A program made the position numbers and the translations under genes. The notes beneath the pieces were generated by a model. That model searched no databases and was not told the DNA's origin. It was given only the letters and a program-made list of their open reading frames with translations. Positions 36,397 to 45,059 of a stretch of 64,000 nucleotides of DNA are shown piece after piece. How positions within the stretch are numbered: position 1 is the first letter of the stretch; every line of letters begins with the position of its first letter. The stretch is from Candidatus Bipolaricaulota bacterium (GTDB taxonomy: Bacteria > Bipolaricaulota > Bipolaricaulia > UBA7950 > UBA9294). The DNA lies in assembly GCA_028278555.1 (NCBI GenBank), contig JANQEA010000035.1, positions 278,089 to 342,088 of the forward strand, read 5' to 3'.

Positions 36397-36585
36397 CGCT
36401 CCTTCGTCCGCGCCCGCATATCACAACGCAGACCGGCTGCGGAAGGCAAACCGGTCTCCGGACGACCCTCGTCTGCAGGGAGTGGACAGCGCCGTCCCGA
36501 ACGTGCGTAAGGACGGACTTGAGGGCGAAGCGTACGGGAGAGCCGAGAGGTTGTCAACGACTCGGCGCCGCGCCAATCGAGAGTG

Positions 36586-37884
36586 CTATAGCCCCCAGAA
36601 TGCGATGCCGTCGCGGAGCATCGCGATCATCAGAGCAAGATAGCCATCCCAGTCCCTGGCTGCGCGAAAGTTGGTGAGCGTGCTTTGCTGGGATGCGTAT
36701 TCATAGAGGTTCGGATGGTCGAGGCTCTTGGCGATGATTCCGTAGGTCTGCTCCCGAAGTGCGAGCTGATCCCATCCCACGTCGTCCGGCGTCGGAAGGT
36801 TGGACAGTGTCTCCCAGAAGCGGTCGATGTCCGCGAGCGAACGGTCGTCTTGTGAAAGCCGGTCGAACGCCGCGGCTGCCTCGCCCGTCAGCACCGGTTC
36901 GAGGATCCGTGCGCAGACGCCGAGCAGCTGCCGGCGTGCCAGGGCATCCACACGATCGGCCTCCGTCAGTCCAATGTCGGCGAGGCTCCGGCGCCACTCG
37001 GACTCGACCTTCTCGGCGACGTCCGTCCATGAGGCGAGCTGTTCCAAGATCCACCACGGGAGATCGGACGGGATGGGGTCGGGGAGCATCGATCGGAAGA
37101 GGCTTTCGCCGACCTCGCTGAAAAGCGGCGGTGGGACGTTGTCCAGACTTCCCTCCGCGGCCCAGCTTGCCGCGATCGTCTCCGAGTTCTCCTTCTCACC
37201 AAGGGCCCACGCCGTGTACTCGGCGAAGCCCTCCACCAGCATCCTGTGGATTTCGTGCGGGATGTTGGCGGTCAGCACGGGAATCGCCTCCTCATACGAT
37301 GCGGGCATGACGGAACTGAGCCAGTTGTCGAAAACCCAGTACGCCAGTTGATGAACCAGCACCTGTCTCCATCGATCGAGCGGCGCGAGAATCGCCGGCG
37401 CAGCGTACGCACACGACCGATCGACCCACGGCTGCGAGCCGATCAGCGGAGCTTTCGTGAACAGACCGTTCACATCGAACCGTCGGAGGGCGGTGTTGAG
37501 ACTCTCCGCATCGGGAAACACGCACACGGTTAGGAACGGGATCTCGATCCCGTTCCAGGAGAGCATCGGCTTGGCCCAAAACTGTTGGCGTTTTGCAGCC
37601 TGGTCTCCTGCCGCAGCCGTCTCGGAGCCGGTCTGTGTCTGCTCGGGCGGCTCCGGCCGGCTTGGACTCGGGAGGGCCCACAGATCGAGGACGGCACGTG
37701 CGAGGGATTCAAGTTCGGTGACAACAGCGTCAGCGTCCGGCGGAGCCGGGCCGTACATCCAGCTGACATAACCAAGAGACCACTCAGGGGCAAGTGGCCA
37801 CTCCGTCTCTGCAGCGCTGCCGGAGATCGCTGCAAGTACCAGGAGAAGAGCCAGCACACCGAGCAACCGCCGAGTCCTCATCAT
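36586..37884 (-). CDS. Exported protein with degenerate gluzincin (peptidase MA-like) motif
   Basis: A 432-aa protein with signal peptide (LLGVLALLLVLAAISGSAAE). The centre carries VLVHQLAYWVFDNW, aligning with an HExxH helix in which the catalytic Glu is Gln, followed at the expected distance by HRMLVEGFAEYTAWAL, the usual third-ligand block of MA-like peptidases. It may therefore be a catalytically inactive paralogue or a binding protein. No operon partner. The first of two adjacent ATGs was chosen. Confidence 0.65.
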   Translation of the reverse strand: MMRTRRLLGVLALLLVLAAISGSAAETEWPLAPEWSLGYVSWMYGPAPPDADAVVTELESLARAVLDLWALPSPSRPEPPEQTQTGSETAAAGDQAAKRQQFWAKPMLSWNGIEIPFLTVCVFPDAESLNTALRRFDVNGLFTKAPLIGSQPWVDRSCAYAAPAILAPLDRWRQVLVHQLAYWVFDNWLSSVMPASYEEAIPVLTANIPHEIHRMLVEGFAEYTAWALGEKENSETIAASWAAEGSLDNVPPPLFSEVGESLFRSMLPDPIPSDLPWWILEQLASWTDVAEKVESEWRRSLADIGLTEADRVDALARRQLLGVCARILEPVLTGEAAAAFDRLSQDDRSLADIDRFWETLSNLPTPDDVGWDQLALREQTYGIIAKSLDHPNLYEYASQQSTLTNFRAARDWDGYLALMIAMLRDGIAFWGL

Positions 37885-38031
37885 GAGCCCATACCTCCCG
37901 AGTTGGACATGAATTGATTGTACTTGCTGTTGAGAGGAAAAGCGACAACTTCTCGGCACGGGTGCTGCCCATAGGTACACGCTGTGCAAGTTCCTTGCTG
38001 CCTCGAGCATGATCCGGCTCGATTCCACCCC

Positions 38032-38062
38032 TTGACTTCGAGCGCACTCTAACTTGTATAGT
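38032..38062 (+). promoter_or_regulatory. MerR-type promoter with 19-bp spacer (leaderless start)
   Basis: TTGACT (38032-38037), 19-bp spacer and TATAGT (38057-38062). The spacer holds an inverted repeat CGAGCGCACTCTAA that matches NmlR/AdhR-type operators. The ATG at 38071 is only 8 nt after the -10, so the mRNA is nearly leaderless. Confidence 0.8.
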
Positions 38063-38070
38063 GCGGCGCC

Positions 38071-38439
38071 ATGTCCTCGACGCTGACGATTCAACAGGCG
38101 GCTGAACAGACCGGACTCACCGCCCACACGCTTCGCTACTACGAACGCGCCGATCTGATCCCGACCGTAGGACGCGCCCCAAGCGGACACCGGCGGTACT
38201 CCGAAGAGGACCTCGCCTGGATCGAGTTCGTGAAGTGTCTTCGGTCGACCGGGATGCCGATTGCCGACGTACAGCGGTACGTTCAGCTCGAGCAGCGTGC
38301 GGACGGCGGAGCCGCCGAGCGACTGGAAATCATGGAAGTGCACCGCAACCGGCTGCGGGAGCGAATCGAGGAGTTGACCGGCTTCCTGGAGCGGATCGAG
38401 GGGAAGGTCGATCGGTACCGGAAGCACCTCGAACTGTAG
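38071..38439 (+). CDS. MerR family regulator (NmlR/AdhR-like, single Cys)
   Basis: A 122-aa regulator with an N-terminal winged HTH (LTIQQAAEQTGLTAHTLRYY) and a C-terminal coiled-coil dimerisation helix. A single Cys (C56) lies in WIEFVKCLRSTGMPI, the position of the redox/aldehyde-sensing Cys of AdhR/NmlR. It would twist its own promoter when alkylated by aldehydes or quinones. The downstream aldo/keto reductases and flavodoxin fit this role. Confidence 0.9.
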   Translation: MSSTLTIQQAAEQTGLTAHTLRYYERADLIPTVGRAPSGHRRYSEEDLAWIEFVKCLRSTGMPIADVQRYVQLEQRADGGAAERLEIMEVHRNRLRERIEELTGFLERIEGKVDRYRKHLEL

Positions 38440-38496
38440 CGATTCCAAGGCGACGCCTCGTCGCCATCGTGCCGAGATTGTCGGAAGGAGCGTTCG

Positions 38497-39522
38497 ATGC
38501 GCACTGCGATGCTAGGCAAGACCGGTCTAGAGGTTTCGCGGATCGGGATGGGCGGGATTCCGTTGCAGCGACCGTCGGTCGAGGAGGCCGTTCGAGTCGT
38601 CCACCGGGCGCTCGATCTGGGCGTGACCTTCTTCGACACCGCCGCCGGTTATGGGGAGAGCGAAGAGAGATTCGGAAGGGCGCTCGTCGGCCGCCGGGGG
38701 AGCGTCATCATTGCCACGAAGAGCGGACGGCGAACGGAAGAAGAGGCTGCCGCCGAGCTCGAGCGAAGCCTGCAGCGACTGAAGACGGACTACCTCGACA
38801 TCTGGCAACTCCACAACGTCAGCAACGCTGAGACGTACGACCAGGTGCTCGGCCCCGGCGGGGCGATGGCGGCAGCTCGGAAGGCACTCCAGGCCGGGAA
38901 GATCCGCCACATCGGACTGAGCAGTCACAACCTCGACATCGCGATCGAGGCGGTGAAATCCGGTCTTTTCGAGACGATCCAGTTCCCGTTCAACTACGTC
39001 ACGCGTGAGCCGGCCGACACACTGATCCCTCTGGCCGCCGAGCGCGACGTCGGCTTCATCGGAATGAAACCGTTCGCTGGCGGGATGCTTGGCCGGGCCG
39101 ACCTGTCGATCAAGTACGTCCTCCAGTTCGACTCTGTCATTCCCGATCCGGGGATCGAAACGGTCGAAGAGATCGAGGAGATCGTCGGCCTCGTCGAGGA
39201 TGGCGACTGGATCTTGTCTCCGGCCGAGCTGGAAGAGATCGAAGCGCGGCGCAGCGAGCTTGGCACGCAGTTCTGCAGACAGTGCGGCTACTGCCAACCG
39301 TGCCCGCAGGAGATCCGAATCTCGATGGCGATGATCACCGAAGCGATGTGGAAGCTCTGGCCGCGGGAGATCTTCATGGAATGGATGGGCGGCGTGATCG
39401 AGACGGCGCGCACCTGTCTGAAGTGCGGCGAGTGCGAGTCGCGATGCCCGTACGAACTCCCAATCCGCGAGCGGATCGGCGAGAGCATCGCGTTCTTCGA
39501 TCGCGTCGCGGCGGAGGGGTAG
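38497..39522 (+). CDS. Aldo/keto reductase with C-terminal Fe-S cysteines 1
   Basis: A 341-aa NAD(P)H-dependent carbonyl reductase. TIM-barrel catalytic residues are seen in FFDTAAGYGESEE (Asp, Tyr), IATKSG (Lys) and WQLHNV (His). The C-terminal 70 aa add a ferredoxin-like pair: CRQCGYCQPCP and CLKCGECESRCP, consistent with two [4Fe-4S] clusters. This is the short-tail group common in anaerobes. Second gene of the MerR operon. Confidence 0.9.
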   Translation: MRTAMLGKTGLEVSRIGMGGIPLQRPSVEEAVRVVHRALDLGVTFFDTAAGYGESEERFGRALVGRRGSVIIATKSGRRTEEEAAAELERSLQRLKTDYLDIWQLHNVSNAETYDQVLGPGGAMAAARKALQAGKIRHIGLSSHNLDIAIEAVKSGLFETIQFPFNYVTREPADTLIPLAAERDVGFIGMKPFAGGMLGRADLSIKYVLQFDSVIPDPGIETVEEIEEIVGLVEDGDWILSPAELEEIEARRSELGTQFCRQCGYCQPCPQEIRISMAMITEAMWKLWPREIFMEWMGGVIETARTCLKCGECESRCPYELPIRERIGESIAFFDRVAAEG

Positions 39523-39541
39523 GAAGCGATACGAGGTGACC

Positions 39542-40747
39542 ATGCAGTATCGACCGTTCGGGAAGCTGGATTGGAAGGGATCGGCTTTGGGGTTCGGGGG
39601 GATGCGGTTCCCGGTGATCGACGGAGCCTACGGCGAGATCGATGAACCGGAAGCGACACGAATGCTCCATCGCGCAATCGACGGTGGTGTGAACTACGTT
39701 GACACGGCGATTCACTACCACGAGGGGAACAGCGAGCGGTTCCTGAGTCGCGCGCTGAAGGGAGGCTATCGCGAGAAGGTTCGACTGGCGACCAAGCTCT
39801 TCCCGCCGTACGTCAACGAGCAGGAGGATTTCGATCGGAACCTGAACGAACAGCTTGGCAAGCTCGACACCGAACGGGTCGACTTCTACCTCCTTCACGG
39901 GATCAACCGGCGCTGGTGGCCACGGATCCGAGATCTCGGTGTACTCGAGTGGGCGGAGGGAGCGATCGCCGACGGGCGAATCGGGCGCCTTGCCTTCTCA
40001 TTTCACGACGACCTCCCGATCTTTCGCGAGATCGTCGACGCCTACGACGACTGGGCGTTCGGCCAGATTCAGTACAACTACATGAATGGCGCCTATCAGG
40101 CCGGGACCGAAGGGCTGCGCTATGCCGCGTCGAAGGGTCTCGCCGTCGTGATCATGGAGCCGCTTCTCGGCGGCCGCCTCGCAGAAGCACCGCCCGCGGT
40201 TCAGGCGATCTGGGACGATGCGCCAACCCGGCGTTCACCGGCAGACTGGGGATTCCAATGGCTGTGGAACCAGCCGGAGGTGTCGGTCGTGCTCAGTGGG
40301 ATGAGCACGATGGCACAGGTCGAGGAGAACATCGCAAGTGCCTCGGCTTCCGGTGTTGGAACGCTGACCGATGCGGAACTGGCGACGATCGACCGGGCGC
40401 GAGAGGTGTACGAAGCCCTCTGCCCGATCCGTTGCACCGCCTGCGGCTATTGCATGCCGTGCCCGAACGGCGTCGACATCCCGTACAACTTCCGACTCTA
40501 CAACTACGGCGTGATGTACGAGAACCCGCGGGCTGCGCGCGGATGGTACCGGTTCATGTTCGACGAGTCGCGGGCGATGTTCGAAGGCGACTTCCATCGC
40601 GTGAAGGGCCACGCTGCGCAGTGCGTCCAATGCCGCGCCTGCGAGGAGGCCTGCCCGCAGGGGATTCCGATTGGCGATTGGATGCCGATGGTGCACCGGG
40701 TCCTCGGCGAGGACGTCTCCTACGACGAGGTCACCGAGCCGAGCTAG
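39542..40747 (+). CDS. Aldo/keto reductase with C-terminal Fe-S cysteines 2
   Basis: A 401-aa paralogue with a longer C-terminus: VDTAIHYHEGNSE, ATKLFPP and FYLLHGI (catalytic Asp, Tyr, Lys, His), then CTACGYCMPCP and CVQCRACEEACP. ATG 39542 is preceded by AGGTG; a GTG at 39536 is possible. The pair with gene 1 may form a heteromeric enzyme or have different substrates. Co-regulated by MerR. Confidence 0.9.
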   Translation: MQYRPFGKLDWKGSALGFGGMRFPVIDGAYGEIDEPEATRMLHRAIDGGVNYVDTAIHYHEGNSERFLSRALKGGYREKVRLATKLFPPYVNEQEDFDRNLNEQLGKLDTERVDFYLLHGINRRWWPRIRDLGVLEWAEGAIADGRIGRLAFSFHDDLPIFREIVDAYDDWAFGQIQYNYMNGAYQAGTEGLRYAASKGLAVVIMEPLLGGRLAEAPPAVQAIWDDAPTRRSPADWGFQWLWNQPEVSVVLSGMSTMAQVEENIASASASGVGTLTDAELATIDRAREVYEALCPIRCTACGYCMPCPNGVDIPYNFRLYNYGVMYENPRAARGWYRFMFDESRAMFEGDFHRVKGHAAQCVQCRACEEACPQGIPIGDWMPMVHRVLGEDVSYDEVTEPS

Positions 40748-40763
40748 GGAAGAGGGGGAATCG

Positions 40764-41213
40764 ATGGCATCTGTATTGGTGCTCTATCACTCGCAGGAAT
40801 ATGGGAACACGAAACAGATGGCCGAGGCTGTCGCGGAGGGCGCAAGCGAGGCAGGCGCCGATGTTGCACTGGTCAACACGAACGAGCATCGGTACGACGC
40901 GGAGGCGTATCGGGACGTCGACGCGGTCGCCTTCGGATCGCCCGACTACTTCGGCACGATCGCCGGCGGTCTGAAGGTCTTTCTCGACGACTGGTACATT
41001 GCCCGAAAGAAGGATCGTCGCGGGTTGGGGGACAAGCCGTTCGGCCTCTTCTACTCGCACGGCGGCGGCGGATCCGCGCGTGGGCCGCTGGAGGGCTTCT
41101 TCGGGCGAATGGGAACACAAGTCGGTGAGACGATCGAATCCAGCGGGGCCCCGAGCGAAGCAGTCCTCACGGCTTGCCGAGCATTGGGTCGAGAGCTGGT
41201 CGGGAACGCCTAA
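40764..41213 (+). CDS. Flavodoxin family protein
   Basis: A 149-aa FMN-binding protein: YHSQEYGNTKQMAEAV is the phosphate loop and GSPDYFGTIAGGLK is the isoalloxazine side. It probably supplies electrons to the Fe-S aldo/keto reductases, or is a quinone/aldehyde-responsive oxidoreductase. Last gene of the MerR operon, 16 nt after the previous stop. ATG 40764 follows AGGGGG. Confidence 0.9.
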   Translation: MASVLVLYHSQEYGNTKQMAEAVAEGASEAGADVALVNTNEHRYDAEAYRDVDAVAFGSPDYFGTIAGGLKVFLDDWYIARKKDRRGLGDKPFGLFYSHGGGGSARGPLEGFFGRMGTQVGETIESSGAPSEAVLTACRALGRELVGNA

Positions 41214-41290
41214 GTCGAGCGCTCGGCCCCGTCGGCGCGTCACCATCCGAACGTTCCCTAGACCTCGAACGGACGAACGTCCAGTCCGGG

Positions 41291-43030
41291 TCAGTCGCTG
41301 TCCCCAGCCGGCTTGCCGGAGATCACCACCCGATCCCGTCCGGCCGTCTTCGCCTCGTAGAGCGCCGCATCGGCTGCGGCGAGTAGCTCGTCCCGGTTGG
41401 CGCCGTGGGTTGGGTAGCTCGCGAGGCCGATTGACACGGTGATCGGACCGAATTCCTGTGCGGCGAGGGACGCGCGGACGCGTTTGACCCCGGCGCAAAG
41501 CTCCTCGGCACGTCGTGCTGCGCTCTCAAGCGGCGTGTCAGTCAGGATGAGCGTGAACTCCTCGCCGCCATATCGGCAGGCGATGTCCCCGCCGCGGGCA
41601 CTTGCTTGGAGGAACTCGCCGAACGCCTGGAGCATCACATCGCCCGCCTCGTGACCATGGCTGTCGTTGAACCGCTTGAAATGGTCGATGTCGAGCATCA
41701 TGACCGCGATCGGGGACTCCAACCGGACGGCGCGCAGGATCTCGCGGTTCAGAGCTTCCTCAAGATAGCGACGGTTGAAAAGGCCCGTCAGAGGATCGCG
41801 GATCGATTGCTGCCGGAGCGCTTCACGCAGGCGGATGTTGGCGAGCGCCAGACCGAGGTACTCGGCGACCGACCCGGCGACCCGCTCGCTCTCCTCCGTT
41901 CGTTGATGCTCTGCCTCCCCGGCCGATGCCTCTTCATGGGCGATGCACCGGATGTGAAGCAGCCCGATCACCTCTCCGAGGCCCATCACCGGGGCGCAGA
42001 GGGCGTCGCACGTTTCCGGACTCACCACGTGACGGCAGGTCATCCCCTCCGAGTTCGGCGCGTTGAAGTGGATCCGCCCTCGTCGGAGCCCCCAGCAGGC
42101 GTCCGGCTTGAAGACGCGCTCCTCGTCCTCCGGATCGAACCCCCCCCACTCAGTGGCGAGTTCGAGGTCGTCGCGAGAGGGGCTGTACAGGTAGAGGCCG
42201 CCGATCGAATCCGGGAAGAGGCGGATTGCGTAGGTGTCGACGATGTCATAGAGTTCCTCGTTGGTCACCGCGGCCTGCAGCATGCCCCCGAATTCGCCGA
42301 GCAAGCGGAAGCTGTGGGCATCCCTCTCGAGATTGCTCGCCAGCTTCTCGAGCCGGCGGTTTGCCTCTCTCGCCTCGGCTTCTGCCCGCTTGTGGTCCGT
42401 GATGTCTCGCAGAACGGAGATGCTCCCGTGGATACGGCCGCCTTCGTCACGAAGAGGGCGCGCCGTGACGGAAATGTAGGTTCTGTCGTTGCGGCCCGGA
42501 GTTCGTACGAGCATTTCGACTTGATCGGCCGCTTCGCCTCGGAGGGCACGCATCATCGGCAGCCGTTCGTTCGGGAATGGACCGGAGTCAGCGGCGTCGC
42601 GGATGTGATAGGCGTCGATCCACTCCCCGACCGGAGCGCTCGGCTCCTCGACGCCGACGATCCTCGCCGAGGCGGGATTGGAGAGGAGGACATTTCCCGC
42701 CTCGTCGGTCACGACGACTCCATCGCCCATGTTTGCAAGGATCGATTCGAGGAGGCTCGTCTTCTCTGCCAGTTCTTCGGTCCGCTCGCGGACGCGGATC
42801 TCCAGTTGGTCGTGTGCCTGCCGCAGTTCGACGGTACTCGCCTCCAGCTCTTCGGCGAGCATGTTCAGACCGGCGAGGAGGCCATCGAGTTCATCGTTCG
42901 CTTCGCTGAGCTCCGCCCGGGCGTCGAGCTCACCTCCGGCGAGACGGATCAGAAGGCCGAGTGCCTGTTCGAACCGTCCGTTGCCGGAGGCAGCCGGACC
43001 GGCCTCTAGGTTCCATGCTTCACGAGCCAT
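41291..43030 (-). CDS. PAS-GAF-GGDEF diguanylate cyclase
   Basis: A 579-aa cytoplasmic protein: coiled coil (about 35-95), PAS (about 95-215), GAF-like with Cys residues (about 235-400) and GGDEF (about 420-575). The active site is GGEEF (488-492) and the product-inhibition I-site RGGD (479-482) lies five residues before it, so it should be an active, feedback-inhibited c-di-GMP synthase. ATG 43030 follows AGGAGG and overlaps the STAS-like gene A by 25 nt, so it is translationally coupled. It is the last gene of the eight-gene operon. Confidence 0.92.
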   Translation of the reverse strand: MAREAWNLEAGPAASGNGRFEQALGLLIRLAGGELDARAELSEANDELDGLLAGLNMLAEELEASTVELRQAHDQLEIRVRERTEELAEKTSLLESILANMGDGVVVTDEAGNVLLSNPASARIVGVEEPSAPVGEWIDAYHIRDAADSGPFPNERLPMMRALRGEAADQVEMLVRTPGRNDRTYISVTARPLRDEGGRIHGSISVLRDITDHKRAEAEAREANRRLEKLASNLERDAHSFRLLGEFGGMLQAAVTNEELYDIVDTYAIRLFPDSIGGLYLYSPSRDDLELATEWGGFDPEDEERVFKPDACWGLRRGRIHFNAPNSEGMTCRHVVSPETCDALCAPVMGLGEVIGLLHIRCIAHEEASAGEAEHQRTEESERVAGSVAEYLGLALANIRLREALRQQSIRDPLTGLFNRRYLEEALNREILRAVRLESPIAVMMLDIDHFKRFNDSHGHEAGDVMLQAFGEFLQASARGGDIACRYGGEEFTLILTDTPLESAARRAEELCAGVKRVRASLAAQEFGPITVSIGLASYPTHGANRDELLAAADAALYEAKTAGRDRVVISGKPAGDSD

Positions 43031-43383
43031 TCGACTGCCTCCTCCTTGGTTCCGAAGATACGCGCCGGGCAAGGTGTTCGCCCCAAGAGGCCGATGAACA
43101 TGTTGCCGATGACGCGGGCGATTGGCGAGCCGGCGACGAGCGCGACGGCGGTCGGGCCCGGCGTCTTCGAGAAGAAGCCGCGGGCCTCGCGGCTCATGCT
43201 TCGCACGTTGTCAAAGTCGGCGAGAAGCGGCGACGGATAGTTGTCGAAGATCGGGAATCCCGCTGCCACGCATCGTTTCGCCAGATCGAGCGTCAAGTCG
43301 ACCCCCGGCGCGAACCGGAGACGGACGATCCCGTCGTCGCCGCGGACGAAGGTGAACTGGGCGGTCTCGACGCGCTGAGTCAT
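43006..43383 (-). CDS. STAS/SpoIIAA-like protein, paralogue A
   Basis: A 125-aa small domain of the STAS-like type (resembles the group catalogued as DUF7793). Signature blocks: a strand near LLADFDNV, the SMSREARGF helix start with Ser64 at the position of the SpoIIAA phospho-serine, and the ALVAGSPIARVIGNMF and PARIFGTKEEAVEWL ends. Type I by sequence, as are B and D. Last of six tandem copies and next to the diguanylate cyclase. It could bind a kinase/GGDEF or anti-sigma partner. Confidence 0.8.
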   Translation of the reverse strand: MTQRVETAQFTFVRGDDGIVRLRFAPGVDLTLDLAKRCVAAGFPIFDNYPSPLLADFDNVRSMSREARGFFSKTPGPTAVALVAGSPIARVIGNMFIGLLGRTPCPARIFGTKEEAVEWLVKHGT

Positions 43384-43829
43384 TGGCGATCACCGACCTC
43401 CGCTCCAGATATCGATGCTTCTCCTCCCAGCTCCGAATCCTCCGGCGGATTGAGACGATGCGTCTTCAGCCAGTCGAGTGCTTCCTCTTCGGTGCCGAAC
43501 AGCCGAACCGGGTAGGGAACCCCGTGGAGCAACCCGACGAACATGCCGCCGACGGCGCGGGTAATCGGCGAACGCACCACGAGCCCCGCGGCCGTCATGT
43601 CGACGACGCCCATGGCGAAGTTGCGTACCTCGCGGCTGATACCGCTCACGCCGTCGAGCCGGACGAGGACCGGCCCCGGGTGTCCGTGGAGACTCTCGAA
43701 GCCGAACTCCACGATGCGTTCCGCCACGTCGAGTGTCACCCGGGTCCCCGGCACGAAACTCAGACGCAGGACTCCGTCGTCCTCTGTCCAAGTGGTGAAC
43801 TCCTCGGTCTCGATCCGCTTGCCTCTCAT
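43380..43829 (-). CDS. STAS/SpoIIAA-like protein, paralogue B
   Basis: 149 aa, type I. TTWTEDDGVLRLSFVPGTRV is nearly the same as in D. Candidate acceptor Ser65 in GISREVR; then VVRSPITRAVGGMF and PVRLFGTEEEALDWLKTHR. It has an extra acidic C-terminal tail of about 20 aa. ATGA overlaps on both sides. Confidence 0.8.
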   Translation of the reverse strand: MRGKRIETEEFTTWTEDDGVLRLSFVPGTRVTLDVAERIVEFGFESLHGHPGPVLVRLDGVSGISREVRNFAMGVVDMTAAGLVVRSPITRAVGGMFVGLLHGVPYPVRLFGTEEEALDWLKTHRLNPPEDSELGGEASISGAEVGDRQ

Positions 43830-44242
43830 CGGTCCATCTCTTCGGAACTGGCACCGGCGGCCACGGCGACGGGCAGGAATTCCTGCAACCATGCCGCCGC
43901 GGTTTCCTGCGAGCGAAACACCCGCACCTGGCAGTGTGCTTGGTGTCGTAGTCCGATGAACATTGCTGCGATCATTCGGGCGACCGGGGACAAGCCGATA
44001 AGAGCGACTGCTGTCGGTCCCGGCTGGCTCACCAGGTACATGCGCGCTTCGCGGCTGATGGACTTGACCCCCTCCAGGTTCATCAGCAGTAGGCGCGGCT
44101 GATGCGGGAAGTGCTCGTTGCCGATCGCGACGCAACGTTCGGCGTTCTCCCTCGTGATGATGTAGCCTTGGGGGAATCCCAGATGGACGATCAGCGAGTC
44201 ATCCAGCCGGTAGGTGCAATCAGGCGTTTCGATCGTCTTCAT
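43826..44242 (-). CDS. STAS/SpoIIAA-like protein, paralogue C
   Basis: 138 aa, type II: begins MKTIETPDCTY as in F. Candidate acceptor Ser63 in SISREAR; then AVALIGLSPVARMIAAMF. The C-terminal tail FLPVAVAAGASSEEMDR is shared in pattern with F. Only C and F carry a Cys at residue 9. Confidence 0.8.
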   Translation of the reverse strand: MKTIETPDCTYRLDDSLIVHLGFPQGYIITRENAERCVAIGNEHFPHQPRLLLMNLEGVKSISREARMYLVSQPGPTAVALIGLSPVARMIAAMFIGLRHQAHCQVRVFRSQETAAAWLQEFLPVAVAAGASSEEMDR

Positions 44243-44643
44243 TCCTGCTCCGCTTTCCGCCATCCCTCGCGACGGTGCGTCTTCAGCCATTCTAGCGCTT
44301 CCTCTGCCGTCCCGAACAGCCGAAACGGGAACGGAGCTCCCTGGAGCAATCCGACGAACATGCTTCCGATGGCGCGGGCGATCGGCGAGCGCACGACGAG
44401 GCCCACCGCCGTCACGTCGACTTCCTCCAGGGCAAGCTTCCGTACGTCACGGCTGACACCCCGAACCCCGTCGAGCCAGACGAGCAGCGGACCGGGGTGT
44501 CCGCGGAGGCTCTCATACCCGGTTCCCACAACGTGCTTTGCCTCGTCGAGGGTCACCCGGGTTCCGGGTGCGAAACGGAGGCGCAGCACGCCGTCGCCCT
44601 CGGTCCAGGTGGTGAAGATCTCGGTTTCGGTTCGCCCGGTCAT
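44239..44643 (-). CDS. STAS/SpoIIAA-like protein, paralogue D
   Basis: 134 aa, type I, closest to B (TTWTEGDGVLRLRFAPGTRV, GHPGPLLVWLDGV). Candidate acceptor Ser64 in GVSRDVR; VVRSPIARAIGSMFVGLL; ends FRLFGTAEEALEWLKTHR plus a short basic tail. ATGA overlaps at both ends. Confidence 0.8.
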   Translation of the reverse strand: MTGRTETEIFTTWTEGDGVLRLRFAPGTRVTLDEAKHVVGTGYESLRGHPGPLLVWLDGVRGVSRDVRKLALEEVDVTAVGLVVRSPIARAIGSMFVGLLQGAPFPFRLFGTAEEALEWLKTHRREGWRKAEQE

Positions 44644-45059
44644 CGGCGGGTCTCCTCCCCGGATCCGCTGGCCACGGACACCGTGGCATGCAAGAACGTC
44701 CGAAGCCATGCCGCGGCGGCCTCCTGTGACGCGAACGTCCGTACCGGCCATGAGGCTCTCCGAGTGAGTCCGAGGAAGATCGCTGCGAGGACGCGGGCGA
44801 CCGGCGACAGCCCGACGAGAGCGACGGCGGTCGCACCTGATAGGTTCGAGAGATGGGCGCGGGCATCCCGGTCGATCGACCGGATGCCTTCAAGGGAGAT
44901 GAGCAGGAGGAGCGGGTCCTCCCGAAAGTGTTCGGCTCTCATCTTGCTGTATCGAATCGCCTTCTCCAATGTCAGATCCAGACCGGGCGCGAACCCCAGG
45001 TGGACGATCCCGTCCTCCAGCCAGACGGCGAACTCCTCGGTCTCGACTCTTTCTCTCAT
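44640..45059 (-). CDS. STAS/SpoIIAA-like protein, paralogue E
   Basis: 139 aa, type II body with a type I-like start (RVETEEFAVW). The acceptor position holds Asp63 (SIDRDAR) in place of Ser. LLLLISLEGIR is the same as in F. Ends FLHATVSVASGSGEETRR. ATGA overlaps. Confidence 0.8.
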   Translation of the reverse strand: MRERVETEEFAVWLEDGIVHLGFAPGLDLTLEKAIRYSKMRAEHFREDPLLLLISLEGIRSIDRDARAHLSNLSGATAVALVGLSPVARVLAAIFLGLTRRASWPVRTFASQEAAAAWLRTFLHATVSVASGSGEETRR

